A stretch of DNA of 64,000 nt from contig JAQFVV010000315.1 in the NCBI GenBank assembly GCA_028023455.1, forward strand, positions 540,501 through 604,500. Direction: 5' to 3'. The notes under the pieces are model-generated. The model was not told where the DNA came from, searched no databases, and saw nothing but the letters and a program-made list of their open reading frames with translations. A program made the translations under genes and the position numbers. This document shows positions 1 through 11,951 of this stretch, piece after piece; within the stretch, counting starts at the first letter, position 1; every line of letters starts with the position of its first letter. The DNA is from Epiperipatus broadwayi (lineage: Eukaryota > Onychophora > Udeonychophora > Euonychophora > Peripatidae).

Positions 1-25
1 ATATATATATATATATATATATATA
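1..25. repeat. (AT)n microsatellite
   Basis: Pure AT dinucleotide run at the window edge; it probably continues to the left. Confidence 0.95.
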
Positions 26-3000
26 AAGAGTAAGAGAGACAGGGAGAAAAGAAAATGGGAAAAACATGCATTTTAAAAGTTCAATGATCAAAGAAAGCTT
101 TTCGAATAATCCCTTTTTTTTTAAAGAAATAATGCAGAAGTATACATTGATGTGTGATGTGATTTGATGCACTGTGACCTTTTTTATACAGTGTCAGGAA
201 TCTCTCAACCATTTTCCCAGAGAAACCTGTTACAGTACTTACCCAAATATCAAACTTCCATCTGGTGAGTTTTCTCTACTTGTTCTGAACAATTTTGGAT
301 TTGATTCTGATCAAGTAAGCTTTGCATTTTTTTCAAAATCCGAGAAACAGACTTAAGTTTATTTTTGTGACCAATCGGCTCATAACAGCTCAGTCAGCAA
401 TACTATATTATTTGGTAAATGGGTATGCAAATATTTTTCTTTAAGGAGAATAAAGTAAAAATGTGTATTGGTATATACTATTGAAAGCAATTTAAAATAA
501 AATACTGACAGCACAATTTGTTAAAATGCATAATATAAAACTATGAAATAAAATTGTTTGTTAGTTTATTTTTTCTACTAATTGATCATTATATCCTAGA
601 AAAAGAACTTTTTTTTTTTATAATAAAGTGATAAAATTTAATTGTTATCAGGGATAATAAAGCTATGTTCTTTGTCGTGTTAAAATAATTTTTCTAACTT
701 TTCAGCACTTATTTCCTAAATTTTAAAAAATAATTTGAATCATATAAAATAAAAGTATTTAATCCCATTCTAATCAAAATTTTGATAAAATAATGTGCAG
801 AGAGTTAAAAAGATCTAGCGAACAAAACAATGCTTCAAATACTTTCAACGAAATGACCGGAATGACCTTTAATTTAGCTATTATTAATTAGTAGGTAAGT
901 GAATCGTTTAACCTGTGCTTTTAAAACTATTTTCGTTTTTCTTTTTTTCTAAGTTCGGTTATTATTCTTATATTTATAGTAGTATTACATGTGAGAAAAT
1001 ATATTGCTAAATCTATTTTATCATATTGTTTTCAAGAATATTAAATTAAAAGGAAATATTAACGTAATGTTTTTAAAAGCTTTAATTATTTTTTTTAAAT
1101 TCATCTTTAAAAACACCTTCCATTAAATGAAAACTGCACTAAAGCAATACTATGCTACTAATTGAAATGATAGCATAGGAATGAAACATGATCACATTTA
1201 TATTTAAAATTTTGATAAGAGTATCAAATGGAAAACGTAAATCTCTTTAAATAGCAAATGGGAGGGGAGTGTTTTGGAGACAGTCAATTAAAAAAAATTA
1301 TCTTGAAGTTATTCGACATCTCATTAATAGAGTTTTAAATTATATATATATAATATTGGGAGAATAGATTAATATGAATGAAAGATAAGTATTTTATTAT
1401 TTTTTTTCTAAATACAAATCTATAAAATATGCAGTTTACATGGTGTTTTTTTCTTTAAATCAATTCATATATAAAGAATTAAGATTGTTATGCTGTTTTT
1501 ACACATAGTTTCAATAAATGAGGTTACAAATTTTATTGGCATTAAAAACCATCAAATAAATAAGACCTTATGTTATAGAATTATCTTTGAGACTAATCGT
1601 GATGTACATTCTTAGACTTAGCAAAAAAGTTAAAATATTGGAAGTGTTTTATTCAATATTTTTGTGATCCAAATTAAGCTTCCAAAAGTTAAAAAATGTT
1701 ATTAATTTATTGAATTTCGTTATTAGATCAAACCAATAAAAGATCTATATTTTTAGAGGTATAAACAAGAACAGAAATGTTACTTCAAATTTATTGTTTC
1801 CTGAACTCAGATAGATTCCATATCAAATCTTTGAATAGTTCATAAATTAACTTTTATCAACTTTTTGTTTAAGCAGAAAAGTACAATAATATATCAGATG
1901 CATCCACACATTAATTAAAAATATCTTAAAATTTATATTTTCACCAAGAGTAAAAATGTTAAAGAAGTTTGTATTACATTATCATTTATAAGTCAGACTT
2001 TTATATAAAATATAAGAAATTTTAAGTCAAAAATAATAAATGCATTAAATATTAAAACCATTACCAAAATATAGATAGTCATTTTTACTTTAATCTTTGA
2101 TTAGCAAAAAAAAAAAAAAAACTATTAAATTTGATCAGCACTTAAATGCTAAAATGACAACATTTCATTTTATTTGACATATATTAAAACATGGTATTTT
2201 CTTAACTGTGTAGTACATCTAAATATATTTTACTTATTAAGATGAAAGAATTTTGATTGTTTTTATGACTATGTCTGTTATAGTAATGATCAGATTGAAA
2301 TAAATGTAAATAACACTTTTAATAAAATAATAGTAAAATGAATGTGAATCTTTATAAAGATGTAACATTATATTACATAAAAATTCAGACACTGATAATA
2401 AGTCTTATAATATGCAATGCATCAAAACTGCAAAAAATAACATCTGTTTCTGATGACTTTATAGTTTTAAAACTTGGAATCTGCAGCAATTGGTTAACAA
2501 TAAAATAGATAATTAACATTTGAAAAGGCACAAAATTATGTGCCAAAAAGATTTTTTAATCTGATGTAATTCTAATTAATTAGGATTTTATTTTATACAT
2601 TACCTTGATAATTTAAACAGATAGAAGAAGTATTTTCATAATCTTTTGAATTTCTTACCTAATCATTTTAACAAAGATATTCAGGTTTAATGAAGTTAAA
2701 AGAGCATTTACATAATTTTTTTTTAAAAATGGAAAAGATATAACTGCAGGCATGTTATGTCAGTAATATATTTATCTTTAAAACTAACGAAATGTTTTAA
2801 AAATATGTGCATCATGAAGTGTTGCCATTTGATCTTAAAGATGTTCTACTAAATCACAGTTAGATGAAAAATTAAGATAAAAAACAGATCAACCCATACC
2901 TATTCTTGTTTCATATTAATTTTGATTTCAAATGCCTGTGAACTTCCATCAGTTGTAATAATTTTTCATTTTTTCTATATAGAACATGATAGCTGACATT

Positions 3001-3802
3001 AAGATAGCCTTAATAAAAATTAGTTTAACAGTCATCATATGGTCCAGACATTACCACACTAATACAAAATTTTATGTAAATAATTATTTTATTTCATATT
3101 CAAATATTTTAATTTCTATACATCCAAGTATGATTATAAATTGCTTCTACGGGTAATATAATCGAAACAGTTTTTTTGTGACTTTATTCTCTTTAAATAT
3201 AAAAATATGTTTTCAAGTTTACTATATGATAATAAATACTGAGATTCAATAATAAGTCAAGAGTTGGGACAAGCAACTGCTATAGATTATGATCACCTAA
3301 TAATACTTGAACATATTTAATTGCATGTGTTTTGGGGCAGAATTCTTAAAATGTATATTCTTTGTATTAGAAGTATTAATATCAAAGTTTCTTCTAATTT
3401 TTAAGAACGTATTTCTTTATATTAATTTATTTTATTAATCAGTTTTAGTAATAAAATAATAATTTAACTCTTTGCAATTTTGATTTAATTTTGTTTCAAT
3501 CAAGCTCTTGCCTTTAAAACATTTCAAATGATAAATAACAAAAAAAGAAATCTTATAAATGCTGTATTTAACTACATTTAATAAGTTAACTATTTTTGAT
3601 AATGAATTTTCACGTTCTTCTAATCTTTCTATTAACTAAAAGTAATCTACATAAAGAGACAAAATTACTTTTATTTTTATGAGATTATAACAATTATATA
3701 TCAAACTTTTTCAGTGTAAGATTTTATAGTTAGTAGTTTAATATTTTAAATACAAGTATAGTATATATAATTAAGTTAGATACAATTAGAGGGCATTTAA
3801 AT
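26..3802. other. A+T-rich DNA, no gene recognised
   Basis: About 3.8 kb of A+T-rich sequence with many A and T homopolymers. The only open frames are around 60 codons, have no recognisable motif and match chance expectation for this composition. No RNA gene, long repeat or clear splice-bounded exon was seen. Confidence 0.6.
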
Positions 3803-4062
3803 CCAGGATTTTAAGCTCTCTTTAGTCATCCACATGACAACACACTTGTGAAAAAGATAAATGATCTCCAGTATATGAAATTTGATGTGGAACCAGCACT
3901 CACCAGTTGGACAAGATCATTATCTCCGACACATAGGTACAATAAGTGCTTGGTTTTTAAGATATCAAATCTTCAAACATTAATGGATGGGCTTCAATCT
4001 TCTCTGTTTCCCAACTCTTCAGCCTTCTACTGATGGATGGTGGTTCAACAAGCAATGCATAT
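3803..4062 (+). repeat. Dispersed repeat, copy a
   Basis: This segment shares a series of phrases, in the same order, with 6712-6903 (reverse strand), 27563-27781 and 46290-46411. They run: a CACATG/TTGTGAAAAAGATAAATGATCTCC head, an 'accagcactcaccagttgg' block, a short CA-rich block, then 'caaacattaatggatgggcttcaatc' and a tail around CAACC/ATCCATC. It carries no long ORF. The length (200-300 bp), the multiple copies in both orientations and the simple-repeat core fit a SINE or MITE-like non-autonomous element. I could not find a clear tRNA-type A/B box pair, so the class is open. Confidence 0.65.
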
Positions 4063-4344
4063 ATTGGTGACCCCTTATATTTATGACATTATGTAGTCAT
4101 GTGTAGCGGTTCTATAAGATGGACCACATGAAGTTTATTTGTTTTGATAAGTAATATTCTATTCTCATTTAGATAAATATATGTTTTACAGAATTATTAA
4201 ATTAAGTGTAAAAAGACAAATATTACATTCTAAATAACTTTCTGTACATTTACTATTTATTTGAACAACAAATATTGTATACATTAAATACTTTGCAAGA
4301 TATGTTGAGAAATATTTATTGTAAATAATTACTAAAAGGGGGTT

Positions 4345-4562
4345 ATTATTAACTGAAATGAAACCCTTTGATTCCTTTGTGATGTATTAAAGGAACCAAG
4401 TAAACACAAGTCCTACATATGTTCTTGTCATTACAATATTGATGTAGAAGACTAACATAACTGCTCACCATGATATATCTGCTGGTGTGATGAGATTTTA
4501 TCTTTTTACCTCTAAGAAAAAAGTATCACAGTCTTTACTGTCACTTGCCTGATAACCTTACA
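4345..4562 (+). mobile_element. 5' fragment of the local RTE LINE
   Basis: The order of phrases here ('ttattaactgaaatgaaacc', 'ctttgattcct', 'aaaggaa', 'gttcttgtc', 'gctcacca', 'gatgaga', 'tttttacct', 'tgcctgataa') matches 14065-14320, which lies directly upstream of the endonuclease ORF of the nearly complete LINE at 14050-17337. It is therefore a diverged copy of that element's 5' untranslated region with the coding part missing. LINEs are normally truncated at the 5' end, so a fragment with only the 5' part is unusual. Alternatively this block is a separate short element that the LINE family acquired as its 5' end. Confidence 0.6.
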
Positions 4563-4597
4563 GGTGAGTTTTATTGAAAGCAGGATACCTAAGTTGA

Positions 4598-4700
<103 letters not shown>

Positions 4701-5067
4701 AATGTTTATTTATATACGTTACAAATATATTGGCATTTGGTAAAAGCTAAAAAAGTAAATTTAGATTTTTTTTTGATTAGTATAATTTTTGTTAAAACGT
4801 GCAATGGAGGTTAAAATTGTCATTCTTATTTTTTTTATCTAATTGGAAAGAATAAATGACATACAGATTACTAATCCAGATAAATTAAAAGAATTCCAAA
4901 AGTATAAGCTAAAAGAAAAAATATTTTAGCTAATTAAATATGGAAGAATAATGCTAAAAAAAAAAAGAACTTTGTAACTTAAATTTAAGATAGAGTGTAT
5001 AAGATTATTATCTTATACACTGATAAAAAGACAAAAGAGTGCGCAGAAGTTCCAAAAATGGAGCACG

Positions 5068-5078
5068 ATATAAAAAGG
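5068..5078 (+). promoter_or_regulatory. TATA-like box inside LTR-like segment
   Basis: ATATAAAAAGG stands ahead of a GC-richer 300 nt stretch that ends in a consensus splice donor at about 5381. An almost identical box (AATATAAAAAGGAC) occurs in the 2.2 kb units. Inferred core promoter of the element; no transcription data. Confidence 0.4.
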
Positions 5079-5992
5079 AGATGACAACTTCAATCTGGGT
5101 CTTCTCTTTAACTTCTAGTTACATCTCTGAAAGTTGGAGGTTTCCATGAGCATAACCTGTGGCAAGAAATATACTTCTACACAGGTATGCCCCTAGCTGT
5201 ACCAAGCTGTCAAGCAAGCATGGAAACGGGACTTGTGAAGACCGCTTTTTGCAATAAAAGGGTCACTACAACCGTGCCTTTTCTCCAGCTATAGAACGGA
5301 ACAATAATGGAAGATGCCGGCAGGAGAGACCAATGGAAATTCTCATGATCTGGGATCCCGTAAACCTACATGAACTTACCGGTAAGTTAAGAATAAATTT
5401 TCCTGATAGTGACTTAAAAGTTTGCAAACAATTATTTATATAAGCTTAGACTACCATCCTGATATAGACTTTACTTTCACATTCAAGGGACTTTCTTATA
5501 AAGAATTTTATACAAGATCTTGGAACATTATTAAATTGCGTTCATTATTTAATCTAACTGTTTTTGTTAATCGATTCATTATCTGGATTAGCATGTGTGT
5601 ACTTTCCAGTTTAGTTAATTCGTAATTTAACTTATAAATATTTTAGTTTGTTAGAATAAAAGAGATTATACTTTTATCAACCTTTTCATTGTACGTTATT
5701 AATAGTAGTTATTATTTTTTATTATTAAATCTATTAGTAGTTTAATAAGATTTAAAAATGTAATTTACCTTTGCCAATATGTTTGATTAAGCCCAGGAAT
5801 AATAATCTTAAAAAATTAATTCTCGTTACGGTAAGATGCAATACCGATTAGTTTAAAAGCACTTTTTTTCTGTTTAGTTTACGAGTTACAATATGTTTGA
5901 CGCCGACTCAGTGGGTCTAACGACTCTGGTGCCCTCATGTAGAAATTAAAAACTGAGTCAGCTCACGATTGTACTTAGCAATAATTCTAGGC

Positions 5993-6072
5993 TGAGTTGA
6001 TCAGGAAATATAGCTATGTTTTTAGAATAGAAATATAACTTTCTTCTTTTTTGACATAGCTTGATCAACTCA
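5993..6072. other. Inverted repeat (stem-loop) near LTR-like 3' end
   Basis: TGAGTTGATCA at 5993-6003 is answered by TGATCAACTCA at 6062-6072, and AGCTATGT at 6012-6019 by ACATAGCT at 6054-6061. Together they form a two-part stem around an A+T-rich loop, 50 nt before the end of the LTR-like segment. A structured RNA or a transcription terminator/polyadenylation element is possible; function unknown. Confidence 0.6.
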
Positions 6073-6125
6073 CGCGCAGTTTATATTAGCGTGTAAGAGG
6101 CCTAGCAAAACAAAAAACGTTACAA

Positions 6126-6634
6126 TATATATATATATATATAACTTATAAATAAATATTAGAAAATACAATAATTAAAATGTTAATATATAAATACAAG
6201 CAAGACTTACTCAATAGGCTGGTAGCAAATGTTAAGATCACATTATTATGGAAAAGTTGACCTTTCAACGTATTAGTTGACAAAGTGATGTTTATATTTT
6301 TTTTTTCTTTTTTAAAAAAAATAATTAGTGTATATTTTGATATTTATTTATAACTTTACATATATAATTTTGAAAAAATACAGACATCGACTTGTAATAG
6401 TTTGTAAACCGTTAAATTTATTATTTCAATTATAATTACAATTTTGTTTTTAATTAATGGACATTTTATTTATTTTACACACATATATATATATATATAT
6501 ATATATTGAAATGAAGGTTTTTACTGTTTGTATATATAAAAGACATATTTTGTGGGTTCATCCATGTCAAAAATTATAAATATTGATATTCCATTTCGAC
6601 GTGATCTTATATATATATATATATATAAGATATA

Positions 6635-6680
<46 letters not shown>
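6126..6680. repeat. Cluster of (TA)n tracts
   Basis: TA tracts at 6126-6142, 6484-6506 and 6609-6680, the last with AG and TG interruptions. The DNA between them is A+T-rich with no recognised gene. Confidence 0.85.
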
Positions 6681-6682
<2 letters not shown>

Positions 6683-6711
6683 CATGCTACATACAATTAT
6701 ATTTTAAATGT

Positions 6712-6903
6712 TATGGATCAATAAAAAGCTGGAGATTTGAGGAGATTGAAACAAGTCCATTAAAGTTTGAAGATTTGCTGTATGTGTGTGTGAGAGGTGG
6801 TGATCAAAACCAACTGATGAGTACTTGTTTAGCAAAAAAAATGCATGTAGGAGATCATTTATCTTTTTCACATGTGTGCAGTCATTCATGTGTATTGGTG
6901 GTT
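6712..6903 (-). repeat. Dispersed repeat, copy b (reverse)
   Basis: Read on the minus strand, this repeats the head 'cacatgtgaaaaagataaat', the 'actcatcagttggtt' block, a CA-rich core, 'caaactttaatggac' and 'caatctcctcaaatctcc' found in copy a at 3803-4062 and the other copies. It starts next to the (TA)n tract at 6609-6680. It has no credible ORF; the 61-codon frame across it is part of the repeat. Confidence 0.7.
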
Positions 6904-8480
6904 TGAGATAGAGTGGATATATTGTGGTGATATGAACTTAGCCAAGTGATGCATTATACTACAAGCTGCTTGACTAATTAAGTTTTATTAAATAGATAGG
7001 CTAAATATTTTTAATAATATGCTTAGAAGCCAGATTTATCTATGCCAGATTTGCTGTACACTCATTAATATTTGTTTGAAAAATAAATATACACTCACAT
7101 TTAACAAAGAGCTAATTACTCTGATTATATAATATTAGTAAATGCTAGTTCTTCAGTAGTGGTTTGCTGGTTGCTTTGCATGAAAATAATTTACATGTTT
7201 AATTAGGGAATCTTTTTGTGTTTCACTTAATAAACAAATATTTGTACTTTTCTCATTTATAGATCATGTATGCACAGTTCTTCACAGAGTTGGACTTTAA
7301 TATTGCATTTTATTTCATTGTATTTTATTCTGCACTGTTAAATCTTCATTGTTAATTCTGCACTATATAGGGTCTTCTACAATTTTAAATTGTTTGTGCA
7401 CTGCTGTGATGCATGAATGTACTGCCCTCACAGCACTTTGTGTAAGATACTGCTTTTACACATATTAAAGCAGTTTTATTTTATTTTATTTAATGTACAT
7501 GTTTGATTGTTAAATCTTTGAAAATTAGACTATTCTGAGAAAATTTAGATCTTTTTAATTATTATACATACATTTTTTTTACACAGTGAATTTATTATTG
7601 ACTAAAGTTATTCTTACTCACTCATGGAACTTTATTATTTTTTACATTAACAGTATAAAGTTTTTAGTCAATATAAAACAATTCCTTCTCTTCACTCTGT
7701 AAAGAGGGAGAAGTTCAATGGCAGATGTATTTTTGTAGTTTTTCTGGCTTTGTTCTACATAAGCTCTTCTCAACGGATGGGAGGGGGGTACATAACTTTC
7801 TTTTTCAATTGTCTATTTACTATTTAATTCATTAGGTATATATCGTGTATTTAGTCTTAATGATATTTTTTTTACATTTAATTCAGTCTTACTAAATACA
7901 TCAATTTAATATTTTGGAAGTGTTTTACTAAATCATTCATGAAAAATAATTGAATATCCTGTTTTTTTTTTTTTGTTTTTTTTTCATATTATATTTATGG
8001 GTTCAACAAAACACATTTTTAAATGATTTATATGCAAGATTTCTTACTTATCTACCATCTTTCATTTCAATTATAAATATCTGTTTATATAGCAGTTAAG
8101 TTTATGTAATTAAAAAGTAAAATAATGTGTAATTAATTATGAAGATCTGTAATTTAAAATTTATATTGTAAACAGTTGGCTACAAAGCTGCATTAAAAAC
8201 AATTAGATAGTTAGCAGCATGTTCCTCTGGTTTACATTACGGTTAAATAATTAATGGATAAAATAATATTTAATTTTTTTCATGCATATATTTTATAATA
8301 ATAATAATAATGGGTCTTCAATTAACTAAATATTTAAGGTTCCAATATGATAGTATAAGAATTCTCAAACATTGTACTTCAAATTTACTTATGAATCTAT
8401 TAAAGATAGTACAGTAACATTAATATATGACTTAAATATAAAAAATAAAAATAAAACATGCTAATTTTATGTAATTCATT
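6904..8480. other. A+T-rich DNA, no gene recognised
   Basis: No open frame, RNA gene or mobile-element signature could be supported. There are T-rich homopolymers near 7960-7985 and a short purine-rich patch near 7775-7790. Confidence 0.55.
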
Positions 8481-8621
<141 letters not shown>

Positions 8622-8688
8622 ATTATTTTAAAAGAGTGTTTTATCATTTCTCCAGGGCATGAGAGCATGTAAATGGGTATATATATAT

Positions 8689-10843
8689 TGAACCTGATTG
8701 AAATCCGTTTCAATGGTGTTATTACCAAAAATATTTATTAAGCTTTTAATTTTCATTAAACATTTAATGTTTAAATTTTATTATTATTTAAAAAAAGAAT
8801 ACGTGTATCAAAATACACAAGCGTTTATATGTAAAATGCATTTATATCATTTTAATGTTTATCGATTTATTTTAGTTTTCATAAACTGCTTGTTTTTACT
8901 TTAAATCAATTAATTAAAAAACAAGCAACCTAGTTAATTACATTCCTGTGGCTTTTATTTTAAAGAGTGGAGATTTGATTTTTGTGTAGTTGTTTTCGTT
9001 TTAATAATCCCTGGGTAGAATTCTTAGATAGATTGAGCGAGAGATTAATATTTGCCCTGCCTAAGGTGTAGAAATTGAACAACAAGGAAGGTGTTTCCCG
9101 GGTAATGGAGCAATGTATAAATAGCCCCGAAAATTTGGAGTGTCAGTTAATTAACTATTCTTAAATAGACAAACTTCTTCTCAAGGAAAGTTTATATTAG
9201 TTCGGACATTTAAATTCTTCAGGGAAATTAGCTGTTATTAAACCATTTCACTTGCAACAAGATGACAAATATTATATATGTTATCAAAACTTGAATGGCT
9301 TGATAACTCAACAAAAGATGGATGACTGACTTCCAAATTTGCTACAGTAATGCCTTAAACACCTACAAAAAGCCGGAACCTCATTCCATCTACCGTGCCA
9401 TGGTTGAAGAACCTGAAAATGAACTTAAGTAAAAGTGTGCACTCTACACAAACTGTGTTTTATCGAAAGGTAACTATTTTCTTTTATTCTTTCCAGGGTA
9501 AAATAATTCTCATTAAATCTACACTCAATCTAATCATAAATATGTATTCTTAAATAATAGTTATACTCATATTTAACCTTTATTGTGTTTTTTTATATTT
9601 TTGTAATGGGTTTTGTAATCTTAGTTTTAAGATTCCCAATTTGTTTTCAGTTTTGTTTATTGGAGAGTGACGATAGAGTATTTATATTTTATGCCTCACT
9701 TTTTCTAAATGCTTTAGCAGTCATGCATTTTAAATGCTTACCTGTAATTATGTTATTACTCAATACTTAATTTTAAACTCTATAATTGCCCAATTGCTAA
9801 ACCTCCAAAAATCTTTTGGCTGGCGACTTTATTGTCTAATTTTCTGTAGGTGGAGATTTCGTTTTTATATCTCTAAAAGCACAAATTAGAATTGTTTTTT
9901 TCTTTGTAATTTTATAAGTCATTAGCAGAAAGATAAAATTTATCCTTTCTTAAATTACAGGTGAGCGATACTTTCATTCTGGTAAAGTGTTTACAACTTT
10001 TAATATTTCCGTATTCATGTGCATTCTCCGATAAATTTCTGTTTGTATTTATTATGTGTGCTGTAAATTTATCAGAGTGTGTACTCAGAATTTGTTTGTA
10101 AGTTTATTTTCTTTAAATGCTGGGGCAGATGTAACTGTTTTTCTAATTATTTACTTGTCCCTTATTGAAACTTTAATTATTAATTTTAAAGTAATTTTCA
10201 CCAATCGTTTGGCTGGGATTCACCAATTTTAATTGTTTTACTCCGTTTCAATCATATTTCTCGATTGTTCTTGAGGTGGATCAATCACCATTATTTTATA
10301 CATAGTAATAGGTGCAGCTCATATTGATATAAGGGCATTCAAAGTCTGACCAAATTTTGGATCTTGAAAAGCTCATCGGTGCTGATGGCTTTGATCTATT
10401 TCAAGGACGTATTGTTTAAGTATCTGAGGGTGAAAACCAATGTTTGAGTGAATCCTCTGCTGAATGAAATTTGCTTCCTCCCTTTTAAATTTATTTATTA
10501 GAGAGTCAGTAGATCTGCCAGAGCATCGCATTTAGTCTTTCTGGTACACACCTGAGCTAATCATATTTGTTAACTTATAAACTTTTCTTATAAGTTAATT
10601 TTATCTTAATAAAATTTTATTAAGTATGTTTAAACTTAATTTGGCTGATGTTTGTCTTTGTGCTTTTGTCTCAATTGTCTAAACAATTTAAGAACTCTTG
10701 TTTCTCCCTGAGTCTAGTCAGCGCAAACCATCATCATCATCTATTCTGATCACAGTAAACAAATTTTCCAGACATTTAGTGGTCTGGTGGAGCCCTCTTT
10801 ATGAGAATAGATTGATAGATGAAATTAAAAGCTTTCGTCCGGC

Positions 10844-10846
<3 letters not shown>
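8689..10846 (+). mobile_element. Candidate LTR-like segment, TG...CA between (TA)n
   Basis: This non-coding segment begins TGAACC directly after a TA tract and ends GGCACA directly before another TA tract. It contains a TATA-like box (TATAAATAG, 9116-9124), about 350 nt of GC-richer sequence and a splice-donor-like AAG|GTAACT at 9469-9475. This is the same layout as the segment at 4698-6124. Its first bases resemble those of the 1.9 kb unit at 32516 (TGAACC...CTGATTGAAA versus TGAACCAACCTGATAAAA). The right end matches the left only as TG/CA, so the boundaries are a weaker inference than for the other segments. Confidence 0.35.
9116..9124 (+). promoter_or_regulatory. TATA-like box
   Basis: TATAAATAG within a locally GC-richer stretch, followed by a leader-like region and the donor-like site near 9469. 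Inferred promoter of the LTR-like segment. Confidence 0.3.
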
Positions 10847-10905
<59 letters not shown>

Positions 10906-10933
10906 TTATAAAGAGAGAGAGAGAGAGAGAGAG
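10847..10933. repeat. (AT)n followed by (GA)n
   Basis: AT tract 10847-10888, then GA tracts to about 10933 with one TTATAA interruption. ORFs reading poly(YI) and poly(ER) across it are artefacts. Confidence 0.95.
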
Positions 10934-11202
10934 CTCAAAAAATAAGCTCTTAACATGCTTTGAGAATATCCTCAAAGGATATACAAGCATTAGATTAAAA
11001 ATACCAGGACAAGCCCATCACTTTATCTAATGTATAACTATTGAGTAGAAAATCTGAAATGGTCAGACATCCATAAGTCTTCCAATCCAGCTATTTGACT
11101 GAAATAGCCACATGGGACTGAACTAAGTTCAGATACAACAAATATTAATAGCTTTAGCAATATAAAATTAACAAAGCCTTAATAGTAAAAAATAAAATGA
11201 AA

Positions 11203-11438
11203 AAAAAATCAGGTCAGATGGCACATGACTTAAGTTAGTAAGCTTGTATTTACAAATTGTATATATAGAGGTCACAAAATAAGCTCTTAACAAGCTTTTA
11301 GAATATCCTCAAATAATATACAACATTAAAAGATGTTCTCAAAGCTTGTTAAGAGCTTATTTTGCAAGTTCTATAAATAACATTGGTAAATACAAGTTTA
11401 CTAAGTTAACTCATGTAACATCTGACTTGATTTTTTGT
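11203..11438. repeat. Long inverted repeat (about 105 bp arms)
   Basis: Arms at about 11203-11308 and 11333-11438 are reverse complements with mismatches. The innermost 23 nt are perfect: 11276-11298 against 11341-11363, reading AAAATAAGCTCTTAACAAGC and its complement. A third, direct copy of part of the arm lies at 10935-10990. No ORF is encoded. It could be a foldback/MITE-like element or an inverted duplication. It sits between the GA/TA repeats and the truncated LINE. Confidence 0.75.
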
Positions 11439-11448
11439 CACACACATA

Positions 11449-11452
<4 letters not shown>

Positions 11453-11508
<56 letters not shown>
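11453..11508. repeat. (TA)n microsatellite
   Basis: TA tract that ends about 30 bp before the recognisable start of the truncated LINE. Confidence 0.95.
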
Positions 11509-11510
<2 letters not shown>

Positions 11511-11534
11511 GATATACTTTTTATTGGTATTGAA

Positions 11535-11911
11535 TACCAATAAAATTTCTACTGAGACTAGAGAATTTATGAAGAAAAGAAGGAATATGAGGATAATCAA
11601 CAATGATGCATTAAAAATAATTAAATATCTCGAATTTTGTAAAATGGTGCAGAAGAGAGTTGAAAATGATATAAGAAAATATAATTGTGATCTAGCACAG
11701 AAAGCTGTAGAAGAGAATAAAAGTCTAAAGAATGTAAAACAACATTTTGGTATTGATAGGAAATTTATATCAACAATAAAAAAAGATGGCATTAATACTA
11801 AAAAAAGAGATGACATCATAAAATGTGTACAACATTTCTATCAACAATTATATAGTAATAAAGAACAAGTGCCTCCTATATATATATATATATATATATA
11901 TAATTCAGAAG

Positions 11912-11951
<40 letters not shown>

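Noticed and set aside
174-356. 60-codon ORF and other 60-80 codon ORFs in unassigned regions
   Set aside because: Length expected by chance; no motifs, splice context or repeat support.
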